Positions 52,949 to 64,000 of a DNA stretch of 64,000 bases are shown here, in pieces; positions within the stretch are counted from its first letter, which is position 1; the number at the start of each line of letters is the position of its first letter. The translations under genes and the position numbers were made by a program. Below the pieces are notes generated by a model, which had not been told where the DNA came from, searched no databases, and saw only the letters and a list, made by a program, of their open reading frames with translations. The stretch lies in the NCBI RefSeq assembly GCF_020921035.1, contig NC_063150.1:8928001-8992000 (forward strand), read 5' to 3'. This DNA is from Rhodamnia argentea. Its lineage: Eukaryota; Streptophyta; Magnoliopsida; Myrtales; Myrtaceae.

Positions 52949-53335
52949 ATGGATGGTGGAGACAGAAAGAGAAGGAAGATTGGGAGTGAAGAGGGAGGTC
53001 AAGACGGGGACGGTGGTGATAGCGCAGGTGAAGACGAGAAGATGGAGACGTTCTTCGCTCTGATACGGAGCTCGAAGGAGGTGCTTCAGAGCGTCGCGAG
53101 AGAGACCGCCCGCCAGAGAGCGAGGCTGGACGAGGAAGAGCGGGCGAAGAAGGTGGCGGTCTGGACTCCGATGTTCCGGCCGGAAGATTTCGCGGGAGAC
53201 GACAAGTCTCTGAGTGGGAGTGTTTCTGGAGTTCAAGCTGGCCCTTCCAACTCCAAAGAAGAAGAAGAAGATGGGAAAGCAAAACGAGAGAAGCAAAAAG
53301 AAGACGATGACTTGGATCTGAAGCTTTCTCTCTAG
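52949..53335 (+). CDS. NIMIN: NIM1/NPR1-interacting protein (NIMIN-like)
   Basis: A single exon of 128 residues, typical of the family. Seen, in order: a basic Lys/Arg block KRRK (7-10); an acidic stretch; the METFFALIRSSKEV segment (32-45), the NPR1-binding-type hydrophobic motif with Phe-Phe; the WTPMFRPEDF motif (72-81) with EDF; an acidic, Lys-rich tail; and the C-terminal EAR repression motif LDLKLSL (122-128). Known: NIMINs bind NPR1 and TGA factors and dampen PR-1 expression. The promoter contains W-box and TGACG elements, consistent with this job. The start is the first ATG after a TATA-like box. Which NIMIN type (1, 2 or 3) is not certain; NIMIN2-like is my best guess. Confidence 0.85.
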   Translation: MDGGDRKRRKIGSEEGGQDGDGGDSAGEDEKMETFFALIRSSKEVLQSVARETARQRARLDEEERAKKVAVWTPMFRPEDFAGDDKSLSGSVSGVQAGPSNSKEEEEDGKAKREKQKEDDDLDLKLSL

Positions 53336-55288
53336 TCAATTCAGTGAGATCTCCTTTGAGATTGCAACTTAATATTGAACAAGTTCGAATCTTTTGCTAA
53401 CTCCATCCTGGTGGATTTTTAAGGCTCGTTCATCGTCCGCATTTAATGAAATGCGAACGAGTCTTCTCGATATGTACCTTGTGGTGGCCACTTGACTCGA
53501 TTTTTATATGCTTCCATTCTTGTTTCTGTGTTTGATTTGTGCATTTTTTTTTTAAGGGAACCCGTGTCAATAATAGTAACAACGGTGAAGATGGTGATAA
53601 TGACATCAATCCTACTAAGAATGGAAAAATCAAAACGAGGTGTAAGGCAAGAGAAAAGGAAGAGGTAACAATAGAATTCTGTTCTAGATTATGAGGCTGA
53701 GCAAGAGCTATATTTCAATTTGGCCTCTGCATATAAGGCAAATTTGGGGTCCATTGAGAACTTTCACACACTATTTATAAGGCATACTTTTTTTTTTTTT
53801 TTTTTTTAATTGTGATTTGACTTGTTAAACTGATGGATGAAAATGGGTTGAATCCAAACTGACCCATTTGAACCATATCCATTTATTTATTTTTTTTATA
53901 TGAAATGATCTTTAGAGATACATATAGACCTAGACCCGACTCAAACCCATTTTCACGTAACAATTTAACATTTAGGGTGGGGTAGGGGATTTCTAGTTCA
54001 TAATAGTAGCTTCTCATGAACAGGGCCATATCAAAAGATTTGATTTTTTCCTAAAGTAAGGTCATAGTAGTAGCTTACCATCAACCGGTCCACAAATTTC
54101 TTTTTTTTCCCTAAAGTGTGCGGCGTATACATAGGGCATTTTTTGTCCCTGATCTCTCTATGTTTGAATGGCCTATAGGAGAGAGGCTCACCCGGTCATA
54201 CCACTATAGGGCCCAATCATCTTATTAAAATAAAAATAAGGAAGTTGACCTTAAGTTGACAAGACAATCATTGATTTCTTTTATAACCCCAACTTCTTTA
54301 TTTTACTTCAACTTCAATTGGACCGATCTTCAAAGAAAGACCAAATCTTCCAATCGCTTATGTCAGATCTGGTTCCTCTGTTAGAGGGTTAGATCATTCA
54401 CCTATTGGGACAGTAGCTTCACTCCTGGAAAATAAGAAATGAAATGCTGCTTTGTTCACAAGAAAGAGATTCAAATCTCCAATGCGATACCTAATCCTTG
54501 AAAAAATTATACCCCTCCTTTGCTTGAGGGACCAAAGTCCTATTCACTTTATTAAACTTATCCAACCTTTTGCATTGAGCTAGGTACTGTTTGCACCAAC
54601 TTTAATATAATGCACATATACTTGTATTACATCCAAATAATTTCTTAATGTTGATCTTATCTAACAGTAAAAATACATGGACCTCGTACATATAAATCGA
54701 CCGAAACATTGATGGACCCCGTGCGAGACCTACAAAATTCATTGGTCGAGATGGATTTGGACACATGCAAATCAAGACAATTCGCTACATATCCACCTTG
54801 TTCCTAAAGCCCTGAACTTTGAGGAGCACTGAAAGGTCTTTACTGCTTCATGCAAGAACTTTGGAGCTTCTTCAGAGGCAGATTTTCACTTCTACATACG
54901 AAAGTAGAAAAGAAAAATAGTTGATATCAATTTTTTGAAAGCTTTGAGTCTCATACAAATTAGTTAAGACTCCACTGCGCCTAAGATATCGCGTCATTAT
55001 TCACATGAAAAGGACCCGCGATAAATTTAGATGGCGTGATAAGAGTTATCGCATAGACTTAATCTAGGTGGACCAACACCATATTGCTAAATGAGCCGGT
55101 AGATCTATACCGCGCCAGGGACCGGCGTGTTCCTCAATCTTATGTAGATGGCCACCATCATGGCCATGACCTACTTCCAGATCATCCTTCTCCTTAACCA
55201 TGGATCAACAAACATGTCACCCGCAAATGCTAACTGAGCTTTTCAATAACCGTGTCAGCTCCTGGCGCGCTAACGAAGACCAGAACTG
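53336..55288. other. Spacer, nothing recognised
   Basis: AT-rich sequence with a long T run near 53787-53810. No open frame shows family resemblance, and no transposon ends were recognised. Confidence 0.5.
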
Positions 55289-55600
55289 TTGGCAAAAGAA
55301 CCCAATCTGCGGATCTTAGAATCCGCAATCACGATCCTCGTCTTTGTCGCATTCTCGATAGCAAAACTACGTCTTGCCTCCTCTGCCCGACAACCTGCCG
55401 ATGGGCGCGCGACAGGTGCTCGCCCCGCAGGGTCTTCACGTCCTTGATCTCGACGGACTCCACGTAGAGCTCGTCCAGCCCGCAGCAGCGAGACGGCGTC
55501 CGGGACGTCGGACCCGAGCATGAAGCCCTGCACGAAGTCGGCGCACTTCTGGAGGTTGCTGACGTCGGGGTTGTCCCGCCTCGTCTTGAGCTCGAAAATT
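55289..55600 (-). pseudogene. PNO1: Fragment of PNO1 (KH-domain 40S ribosome-assembly factor)
   Basis: On the minus strand the translation gives ELKTR, NPDVSNLQKCADF, GFMLGSDVPDAVSLL, then (after a one-base insertion, in another frame) LDELYVES and KTLRGEHLSRA, and again in the first frame FAIENATKTRIVIADSKI and LGSFAN. These match plant PNO1 around the KH domain. The N-terminal and C-terminal parts are missing: the match starts at ELKTR and stops after FAN. At least two indels break the frame, and a TAG appears in the second. No introns are seen across this stretch, so it may be a retro-copy or a truncated duplicate. Codon use is strikingly GC-rich. Confidence 0.75.
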
Positions 55601-58093
55601 TGTGAAGCGAGCGATTTTACCTTCTTTTTCTTGATAGCTTTGCGTTGCAAATCGAAGAGTGGAAGCCCGGTCGGCGCCAAACAGAAGAGGAGGAAGAAGA
55701 GAGAGAGAGGAGGGAAGGAAAAATGCAGTCGGGTTCTCGGACCCGGATCCGGAAATATTGGGTTTTCGTGATGGGTTGGGTTTTATTTCTGAGCTGGGGT
55801 TTTCTCATCTATATAAATTTGTTAGTCTAAAATTTCAATGCGAAAAGAAGGAAAATTTTCAAATAAATGCCCAAAATGGACATTATTTAAGTAGGGCTTG
55901 AAGTGAACATTATTTTAAATAAAAATATAAAATATCCTCATTTTCTTGAGTAAGAATCTGATCAAGGGCATCTTCGTCATTTATTTTTTAATTTTTTCCT
56001 TTTCTCTTTTCTTTTTCTTTCCATTTCGCCGATGGCCGCCAAGCTACCTGCAATGCCCAAAGAGGGCTGAGCGAGGGCTGCTCTTGCCTGACGGTGAGGG
56101 TCGCCTCGCGTAGGCCCTCGTGAGGTGAGGCTAGGGCAACCCTCGACCAGCCCCCTCCAGGCATTGGTAGTGGCCGACCGCCGTGTAAAACGTCATGACA
56201 TCAGACAGGCCAACCCATCATTGTTGCTGCGGTGATATGTAAGATAAACGCATATATCGGTTGGTTCACTATCAAACATTGTCATGGGACACATCTAAGA
56301 GGACATGCATATATCGGTTGGTTCACTATCAAACATTGTCATGGGACACATCCAAGAGGACATGACATCCCAGAACGAGGGTTCCACTTAAATATTTTGA
56401 ATTCTGAATGTGGTTGGAGAACATTGGTTCCAGCAGAGGGAGGGAGAAATCATCACACAAACTCCTTTTATCACCCATATGTAGATAGAACCGATCGCAT
56501 TGCACGAAACAGGCGAAGCCTGTAACTTTCTATTTGGAGTCCTGTGGGGATTCAACCATAATTGTAAGGTATCATTAGCCCAGTCCAATAAATGAGTCTA
56601 TACAACATCCTCCCATTTGCTCAGGACCATGCGATGAACCATCCGACGCAAAAGACGAATGACTATGCAGCAGAAGGCATTATAAGCAATGAGATAAGTT
56701 TCACCACACTTAAGCAAGCAGAATCCATCATGTCTGTTTCTCAGATATCCTGAGAAGAAACAGAAGATAGGAACATTTCTTTAACCTGCAGTTCTAGGTT
56801 TAAACATCACTGATGCATTTTACAAAAAAATCCTAGAGGTCGATCATGAAGTTGCGCCTACTGAAATTATCTGAAGCATCCAACATTTTGCACTGCCTTC
56901 AAAGTACCATTGTTATCCACAAAAAGTTTCATAGCAAATAAAGTAGAAGTTCTAGCCAACTAACAGGAAAGACTCAAAAACTCTGACATTAAGAAACAGA
57001 TAACATAGATAATACTCCAGCACTTGATCACTCCAAGGTGAGACTGAAACAAAGATCAGGAAGGTCAAGAGTCCACTCACTGCAGCGGCAGAACATCTGG
57101 CATCTTCCAAGAACATCAAGGTCGAATCAGTAGCATCACCTGGAAAAGGAGGAGAGTTAATTTCAATGAAAAGGGAAAAGCAACAAAGTTGACGCGTTGG
57201 ATATGTTAGAACAAATGCACAATACCAAATGATACAGCATGGACGCCGCCTGTTCTCCAAGATTCCATGGGGCCAACCAACCTACTTTTGACCAGCTACT
57301 CTGATATTTCGAAGATTGTTGCAACTGATACTTCCATAACACCCCGGAGGCTGGTGCATCAACAAGTGATAACGTGAAAGTAGGAAGACTTAAAGACTAG
57401 AAAGATGTGGGAGGTGTCATCTTAGGTTTCTGGGGCAAAACCACCATGCCAAAGTACAACCAGAGCAGACAGTACAAACTCTAGCTTCCCAATTTCAATA
57501 CCCTTTGCTGGCAACAAAGTCTATTTGCTTAAAGCTTAGATACCCAATATGAGACCTTGATTTGTTTTCCTCTGTTGGTTGATGCCGGTGTAGTCCTCCA
57601 ACCAATTCTGGCATCTAGCCAATTCATCTTCGAATTTTTCATGTCACTGAAAGGAAGCAGTTCGCAGTGAACAGAGGATATATAGATGGTATAATTTCCA
57701 CTTATATGTATCTTTAAGCATAATTATGCATTGATTCGTGCATTTCTAGGTAAGATTTGAAATAAAAGAAGTTGCACACATTATGCAAGATCCCCATCAA
57801 CAAAACCTGCCTCAGACATTGTGTGAACAAAGAAGTTGGTATAGGTCAATCAATTCATATTCCAATTTCCTTTTTAGAGAGTCCATAAGTAATGTTCAAT
57901 TCCGTACCCATCCAAGTCTATTATTCTGCCAATAGGGTATAGACACAATACCTACACGTTGGCACCTGGCATGCTCAAATTTCAGAGCAAAGAAGGATTG
58001 CCTCATCTCATCTTTCAGTTGAATGAGCCAGGATACGCAGTAAACTTTAGCTTGGGTATAATTCTCTCCTAATAGCATCAACATTAAGAGTCA
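55601..58093. other. Spacer with repeats, upstream of the 3' end of the PPR gene
   Basis: About 55850-56170 contains the left arm of an element related to 31800-32452 (ggaaaattttcaaataaa...) and a GC-rich core, but no right arm. A 57-bp tandem duplication is at 56250-56363. A frame of 102 codons at 56952-57260 (minus) was not recognised. The last part is probably 3' UTR of the PPR gene. Confidence 0.45.
56250..56363. repeat. 57-bp tandem duplication
   Basis: Copies at 56250-56306 and 56307-56363 start gcatatatcggttggttcac and end aagaggacat. They differ at one base (acatctaag and acatccaag), so the duplication is probably recent. Confidence 0.9.
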
Positions 58094-60211
58094 TCACCAA
58101 TAGTCTCTGCAGGAACAGGAGCCATCCTTGAAATGGTGGAATCTGTTCGCATCCCGCAAGATTATCTCTCTTCTGGTGACTTTTGCAATTAATTTGATTG
58201 CAGAATGACAGTCACCACAAACTCGAAGATTCTTCATTACTCGGATAGGCATGCCTTCTGGTATCTTCAAAAGCCCAAAAGCTACAGCAAGTTTTTCACT
58301 GTGATACCTTAAGCTATGCACTTTTTCTTCCTCATCGATGTCATGAAGCACAAAGCTACCATCAGGAGAATAACCCGCTTGTCTCAACAACACACCCAAT
58401 TTCTCCAGCATTCTCAAGATACCAACATACTCAGGATGGCTCCTAGAGTCTCCTCCAGTAAACATATGTACTTTCTTTTCCACTTCAATCCAGCTACAGC
58501 CAGGTGACTTGATTACACTCATTGACCTCATTTTTCTCCTTAAATCTGCAACATCAGTCCACTTACCTTTTGATGCATAAAGATTTGACAACAAGATGTA
58601 AGGTCCAGCATTCTCAGGTTCCAGTTCTAAAAGTTTCTTCACTGCAACTTCTGCCAAATCCAAGTTCATGTATGTCCTGCATGCACCTAGCAAAGCACCC
58701 CAAACTACAGCATCAGCTTCCACTGGCATCCCCACTATTAGATTCATGGCCTCATTTAACCTGCCAGCCCGGCCAAGCAAATCAACCATGCAAGCATAAT
58801 GTTCAGTCTGGGGCTCCACTAGATATTTGCTCTTCATCGAATCAAAAATCTCTAGCCCTTCACTTACCTTCCCAGTGTAGCTACATGCTGAGAGAACTCC
58901 CACAAAGGTAACTTCATCTGGAGGAATCATTGAAGAGCACATCTCTTTAAATACTCTCAAAGCCTCTTCTCCTAAACCATGTTGTGCATAACCTGTAATT
59001 ATAGAATTCCACATGACCACATCCTTAACACCAAACCGATCAAACACCAGTTTTGCTCCTACAAGGTTTCCACACTTAATATACATTGTGATGAGAACTG
59101 AGGTAACATACACATCAAAGTCAAAGTGGGACCTGATCAACTGGGCATGAACCTGTCTGCCTTGATCAAGACATGCCAAGCTGGCACAAACAGATAGGAT
59201 ACCAATTAAGGAAGGAAAGCTCGGTCTGACCCCCTCTCTCTGCATCATAGCAAACAAGTCCAACGCTTCCAAGTCAAACCCTTTCCGCTCATACACCTTA
59301 ATCATTGCACTCCATGTTCCATCATCCTTCTCTCTCATCATATCAAATACCTGCCTTGCTTTAACTACCTCCCCACTCTGGCCAAATCCAAGGATCATTG
59401 CATTACAGGCAACAACCGACTTCACTGGCATCGCATCGAAAATTTCTGAGGCCTCCTCTATCCGCCCACACTGGGTATAGCCCATCAGCATTGCTGTCCA
59501 GGACACCTCGTTCTTTTCTGGCATCACTTCGAAAAGCTTCCTAGCAATGTCCACCCGATTATTCTGTGCATACCCAGTGATCATGGCCGTCCAGCAGATT
59601 AAATTCCTATCCGGCATCTCATCAAAAATTTCCCTCGCTTCATCAAGGTGTCCTCCCTGACAGTACCCTCCAATCATATTAGTCCTAGCGACAACATCCT
59701 TGAGAGGCATCATATCAAAGAGCTGACGGGCCTCATCAATCCTACCATCTTGAATCAAGCCCCCCAACATCACAGTCCATGATACAACATTCTTCTCAGG
59801 CATTTGCCAAAAAAGCAATTCAGCCGCGGATATCATCCCCTCCTGCACATACCCCCTCACCATTGCCGTCCACGAAACAACATTGCGCTCGGGCATCACA
59901 TCAAATGCTTTTCTGGCTTCATCGATCATCCCATTCTTAACGTATCCAGAAACCAACCCATTCCACGAAACCGTGTTCCTCTCAGGCATTCTATCAAACA
60001 GCTTCCGCGCTTCATGGGGCCTGCTGTTCTGGAAGTACCCGGCAATAACCGCGTTCCATGATGCAATAGGCTTCTGAAGCAGTTGGTCGAACACCCTTCG
60101 CGCATTATCAATTTGTCCTAGACGCGCGAGTCGGGTGATATGGGAAGTGCCGGAGATCGCTGCTTGAGTACAGAAAGCACGACATGGGACCGTTACGAAC
60201 TTCGTCCGCAT
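58094..60211 (-). CDS. Pentatricopeptide repeat protein, PLS-DYW subclass (At1g56690-like)
   Basis: A single exon, 705 residues. The N-terminus (MRTKFVTVPCRAFCTQ) is positively charged and lacks acids, as expected for an organellar (likely mitochondrial) presequence. It is followed by tandem PLS-type PPR motifs with recurrent VSWNGLVSGYVKNGMIDEA, MPERN and VSWTAM units, then E/E+ motifs and a C-terminal DYW domain. The DYW domain carries HSEK (the HxE zinc-site motif, in YHSEKLA), CGDCHSA and the terminal CSCRDYW. Known: DYW proteins bind organellar RNA and carry C-to-U deaminase activity; this one appears complete. It is close in arrangement to Arabidopsis At1g56690. The intronless structure is usual. 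The start is the first in-frame ATG, and the protein ends exactly in DYW. Confidence 0.95.
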   Translation of the reverse strand: MRTKFVTVPCRAFCTQAAISGTSHITRLARLGQIDNARRVFDQLLQKPIASWNAVIAGYFQNSRPHEARKLFDRMPERNTVSWNGLVSGYVKNGMIDEARKAFDVMPERNVVSWTAMVRGYVQEGMISAAELLFWQMPEKNVVSWTVMLGGLIQDGRIDEARQLFDMMPLKDVVARTNMIGGYCQGGHLDEAREIFDEMPDRNLICWTAMITGYAQNNRVDIARKLFEVMPEKNEVSWTAMLMGYTQCGRIEEASEIFDAMPVKSVVACNAMILGFGQSGEVVKARQVFDMMREKDDGTWSAMIKVYERKGFDLEALDLFAMMQREGVRPSFPSLIGILSVCASLACLDQGRQVHAQLIRSHFDFDVYVTSVLITMYIKCGNLVGAKLVFDRFGVKDVVMWNSIITGYAQHGLGEEALRVFKEMCSSMIPPDEVTFVGVLSACSYTGKVSEGLEIFDSMKSKYLVEPQTEHYACMVDLLGRAGRLNEAMNLIVGMPVEADAVVWGALLGACRTYMNLDLAEVAVKKLLELEPENAGPYILLSNLYASKGKWTDVADLRRKMRSMSVIKSPGCSWIEVEKKVHMFTGGDSRSHPEYVGILRMLEKLGVLLRQAGYSPDGSFVLHDIDEEEKVHSLRYHSEKLAVAFGLLKIPEGMPIRVMKNLRVCGDCHSAIKLIAKVTRREIILRDANRFHHFKDGSCSCRDYW

Positions 60212-60622
60212 ATGAATCTACAAGACGAAGTTCCAAGACCGTAAAAGTTGGGAGTTTTTTCTCTCTTTCAGCCGATGCGTGGTTTTTCCACTTACCTAAG
60301 CATCGATTAACTTAAAATGCAGGTCTTGGCCCGAAATAGTTAAGCTCGCTACCCAGATGAGATCGACTGAACGGTCTAGCGGACACAACACGAGCTCCAT
60401 GCATGGGCCGATATTTTGATGGAGAGGACTTCGGACTTCGACCCTTTTTTTTTTTTTGGGTCGAAGACTTACAGGTATTTTTTTTTTGGTCGAAGACTTC
60501 GAGGGTTGATTAGGCATGAAATGGCTTTTTTGCTAGATGAACTCTCTTGAGTCTTCGACACTCTCTACTGCTAGAAATATTTACTTCCTCGTGACGGAGA
60601 AAACACAAAACACCGTGCAAGT

Positions 60623-61079
60623 CGGATTGTTTCGTAAAAAATAATGAATTAGAAAATATTTTATTAAAAATAATTATTTATATTGTTTATAAAAATGAAT
60701 GAACAAAAATTATTTTCACCATCTACGAAAATACTTAGGTATGAATTATTTTTTTTATAACAAAAACTTTGTTCATTGACTTATTGTTTGAAGAGATACA
60801 AGTAACAATTTTTAGAAAAATATTTTTCAAACAATTCATTTTTCGTAATTCACGAAAAATGAATGATTTAAAAAATATTTTCTCAAAAATATTCGTTTGC
60901 ATCTCTTATAAAAATAAATGAACGAAAAAAATACTTCCTTTGTTAACTAAAATATTTAGATTTAAATTTGCCAATAATGAAAGCATTTTACATTGACTAA
61001 TTATTTCAATTGATATAAACGATTATTTTTACTATAATATTTTTAAATTTTTTCATTTTTTGCGAAACAAACGAAGCTC
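60623..61079. mobile_element. MITE with 'cgtttgtttcg' ends
   Basis: The right end, reverse complemented, reads agcttcgtttgtttcgcaaa; the left end has ggattgtttcgtaaaaaata. The interior is rich in aaaatattttt and aatgaatgaac repeats, like the arms of the element at 27181-27380 and the ends at 27711-28817. The left end is degraded. Confidence 0.5.
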
Positions 61080-61080
61080 A

Positions 61081-61335
61081 AGTGTCATAATTTTCGTACA
61101 GCTCGCTAAGTGCCATAAATACTTTTTCTTATCACCATAATGGTATGACTTCTAAAAATTCACAAACTTTTTCAAAAAAAAAAAAAAAACACCACAATGT
61201 TGGAAATTCAACTTGCCATGAAACTCGTAATGACTGTTTTCAAACAATTACGACATTCGAATGATTAATTGGAAGTCTTGGCCCTCAATTGATTAAAAAA
61301 AATTATAACACTCAAATGAACACCGTATAAAAGTT
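61081..61335. repeat. Foldback repeat, 'gtcataa' family
   Basis: The left side reads aagtgtcataattttcgtac; the right side, reverse complemented, reads gggtcataacttttatacgg. Similar wording occurs near 31450-31600. It is a small foldback element. Confidence 0.45.
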
Positions 61336-62096
61336 ATGACCCCTTATCCTCTCGTGACGCAAGTCTCTGAAGAGATTGTGCAAACAGAAATGAACGGGAG
61401 ACCTCATGTTTTTTGGAGAGCTAAATAGCAATTCCATAATCTTTTTTCTTTTTTGGTCCAAAATAGCAATTCCATAATCGAATAACTGAAAAACTGAAAT
61501 ATAACTCGACCTGTACATGTCACGGTAATGGTTACAGTTAATACCTGTAAAGCCTGTGATTCTTGAAGTCGAGGCATGGAGCTTCCTCTAAAATTAATGT
61601 ATGGGCACCATTGAAGAAACACATTGTGAACGACATTACATTCACGCCACTTAACCGGAGAAGAAACGTTCGATTCAAAACAGTACAAAACTACAACACC
61701 CATGTCTAAGAAAGCAAAAACCATAGACAAGCACAACATAAGAACCTTGCAGGAGAATAGCAGACTCACAACAGACATATTTCTTGGCGACTAATCACAT
61801 CCATCCATGAGCACTTGAAATACGTGACTACAAGTGATCCTAAAGCATACATATGCTCTCGCATACTCCGACTCTTCCAGTTCGCCACTTAAGATGCTTC
61901 GCCACCCAATTTAGCTTCAGCAAGGAACTAAATCTGTCTAATCACTGCTCAGCGAAGCAATCTTCTTTATTCATCCATTAACTGTTTTTACAGGCAATGC
62001 AAGGTTACCATCTTCTCATAGCTATAAGGTGAAAAATTGCTACAATAAAGCACAGGGAAGTGTGGTGTGCACTCAATTGTGCTTCACCCGAACATA

Positions 62097-63673
62097 TCAT
62101 CCTCGGCAAAAAAAATTTAGTGGAGTTCGTGGCGTTGAATAAGCTGTGGACAATATTTTCGAGGCTATAAGGGAGTTAGCAGCTTCTGTGTAGTGAATGC
62201 CATCCCAACTGACGTATTGGGATCCATTAGTGCATGCCTCACAGCCAGGTGTACCACAGGTGACCCTGACATTGTAGTTATATGGAGGTCCTCCATTACC
62301 ACAGCAAGTCATTAGTGGACTCAAGAAACCTGCAGAGGGATATAAGTGGTCATTGCTTCCTGAAAATGATTGCTAGATTCACATTCAAAATGGCTTGCTG
62401 ATGGTAGAATCTTATTAAATTTAAAACCAAAGAAGGATTAGGAAAAACCAGCTACATGCATTGCTTGGATGAGCAGTTACCATCATTACGCTAATATACT
62501 GCTTTTTGAAAAATCGGAAAACTCTCACTAGCTTTTCAAATGATTCAATGGAAAAGAGATGGGTGACACTAACAAGCTTACCATATTTAGAGGCGCTAGC
62601 AATGAGATCATATTTGATGGAATAGATGTCAACGTATGTGATAGTAGCATCAGCCAGCTCAGATCCTATCTCTTGGCAAAATTTCAGTAGTCCTTCATTG
62701 AAAATTCGGGCAGCAGAATTATAACTTGAAAGACACCCATTTCCATCCAGATCCTCTTTCTGAACTAATGAAAGTTTTTGAGGAAGACAACCCAATGGTC
62801 CAGTATTATGTAGCCAAAAGTTTCTCGCACCTTGGTCATACAATGTCTGCATAGATTGTTGGATATAGATACTGATAAAAAGCACTCTGGGCATCATTTA
62901 GCAAAAAGCTTCTGCTTTCCATAATTAGATGTCCATAGATGACATGTCGCCGTGCAGGTAACAAGAGTACCAATACTGGCGCGAGTCACATCAGACTTGG
63001 GGATCAAAAATTTCAGGCAGCATTTGCTGGGCTTACCCAGTTGAATAAAAACCAACAACTTGAGAAAAGAAACTTAAGAATATTATTAAGAAATTCTTAA
63101 GATAATCTATCCACTTAAGAGCATGAACTCACCTTAATAGCAGTCTTAATTTCTGCAATGATAGATGGAACGCTTTGGATCACCTCTGAATAGGTGAGAT
63201 TTTTGGAAAATGAATCTGCAAGGTCGTTCTGCCCAATGTCGATCATGTAAAGTGCTTTGCTAAATTCATCAACGCTCAAAGGAACTTTTGAACCTGCAGA
63301 TTATTTAATCATACATGGTCATCATTCTGTTTGAACAATTTAATTTTCTTTTCTGAACTTTTGTTTATTGAGGGAGACAGCAGCACAGTTACTAATACCA
63401 AAAAAGAGTATCGCTTTCATCTGCAAAGGTTAGCTAATCTACCGAGGGAACCATTGAATCGATGAGTGAATTCATTATTCACACCTGCGGATGCCAGTTC
63501 AGTGATGCGTCCCTTGAAATGGAGAAACTGCATGACCTGAATGTTCAGCGAAAAAGGAACATATTTAGGGAGTGTTGACGAGCCTACAACTGCAAAGTTT
63601 GCGCCATTTGTGAACTTGGACCCCGCCAGAGAGTCAAGGTAAGGATTGAGAAAACTAGTATTCAAACTTTGGC
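62097..63673 (-). CDS. GDSL esterase/lipase, 3' part (5' exon outside the window)
   Basis: Exons in transcript order 63673-63485, 63293-63133, 62846-62582 and 62329-62097, spliced in phase; the frame is open to the stop at 62097-62099. Seen: [34 protein letters not shown] (GxND, block III), [10 protein letters not shown], and the C-terminal [11 protein letters not shown] with the block V Asp and His of the catalytic triad. Ends NFFCRG. It belongs to the plant GDSL SGNH-hydrolase family, related to the At1g09390 subgroup as I recall it. The block I GDS motif and the signal peptide would be in a first exon beyond position 64000. Likely secreted and active, but the 5' end is not visible. The intron before 63673 extends past the window. 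Confidence 0.9.
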
Positions 63674-64000
63674 CTGCAAGATTAGACATATTGGCCAACA
63701 AAAGAATTTTCAACCCCTACTTTATCGGCATGAAAGTTGTATGCAACAAGCATTAAAAGGAATTTCACGACTTTGTCCCTTATAACTTCCATCCTTTTAG
63801 TTAGCTTATACATAATATACCAGTCATTTCACATAAAGTTATCACCCAACCAAATGTATTACCGCTTCCACTAAACACATACAACATCAATGTTCGGAAA
63901 GCTGAACTTAAATGGCAAGCTAGTAACTATGCTCTGCAAACTCTTGCTATGTCAATCTCTAAACATGCTCTCTTCTCTGTTTCCTAGCCCCTGTTTGTCA
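63674..64000. other. Intron of the GDSL gene running off the window
   Basis: No GDS block or signal peptide was recognised here on the minus strand, so this stretch is taken as intron. The missing first exon is expected to the right. Confidence 0.5.

Larger units (their letters stand above)
60212..62096. other. Spacer with two repeat elements
   Basis: Contains the MITE at 60623-61079 and an adjacent foldback repeat at about 61081-61335. A short duplication of gtcgaagactt with T runs lies at about 60440-60500, upstream of the PPR gene. Nothing else recognised. Confidence 0.5.

Noticed and set aside
52923-53339. Minus-strand gene opposite NIMIN
   Set aside because: Shadow of the NIMIN exon, low-complexity Ser/Leu/Arg only.
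56952-57260. Minus-strand frame of 102 codons below the PPR gene
   Set aside because: Not recognised, no good splice or start context, and lies in the likely 3' flank of the PPR gene.

Overview
This window is nuclear DNA of a flowering plant, almost certainly a eudicot. The genes have GT-AG introns and AT-rich introns and spacers. Their products are plant-specific: a shaggy-type GSK3, a DYW-class PPR protein, a NIMIN protein and a GH28 polygalacturonase. The spacers are full of small DNA transposons. The foldback repeats remind me of Myrtales genomes, but that is only an impression and I cannot name a species.

Layout. 1-4.8 kb is repeat-bearing spacer. 4.87-9.33 kb (+) is a seven-exon receptor-like kinase. 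12.46-16.73 kb (+) is a twelve-exon GSK3/shaggy kinase. Converging on it is a large ABCG/PDR-type transporter (17.69-26.61 kb, -), whose coding parts I joined from 11 exons into one open frame of 1615 codons. 26.6-34.5 kb is a block of nested MITEs and foldback elements, one of which carries a captured ankyrin-gene fragment. 35.05-37.16 kb (+) is a polygalacturonase. 41.02-43.93 kb (-) is a pyroglutamyl-peptidase I. 47.6-51.65 kb (+) is a decayed plastid-type G6PDH (G6PD4-like) interrupted by rearranged plastid rpl2 DNA. 52.95-53.34 kb (+) is an intronless NIMIN gene with TGACG and W-box motifs upstream. About 55.3-55.6 kb (-) is a PNO1 pseudogene fragment. 58.09-60.21 kb (-) is an intronless DYW-type PPR gene. 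62.10-63.67 kb (-) is the 3' part of a GDSL esterase whose first exon lies beyond the window.

The genes do not form a pathway; this is an ordinary plant neighbourhood of unrelated single genes. Two are linked to known signalling: the GSK3 (brassinosteroid/stress signalling family) and the NIMIN (salicylic-acid/NPR1 pathway).

The most interesting item is the ABCG protein. It has an N-terminal extension, a PDZ-like domain between its first nucleotide-binding domain and first membrane domain, and degenerate ATP-site motifs in both halves. Its frame is nevertheless intact across 11 exons and an intron of about 2.9 kb filled with nested transposons. Its half-molecules look more like the PDR proteins of oomycetes than the usual plant PDRs. 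Second in interest is the mobile-element landscape: several elements have recognisable target-site duplications (8 or 9 bp, or TAA), and GC-rich cores recur inside otherwise AT-rich foldback elements.
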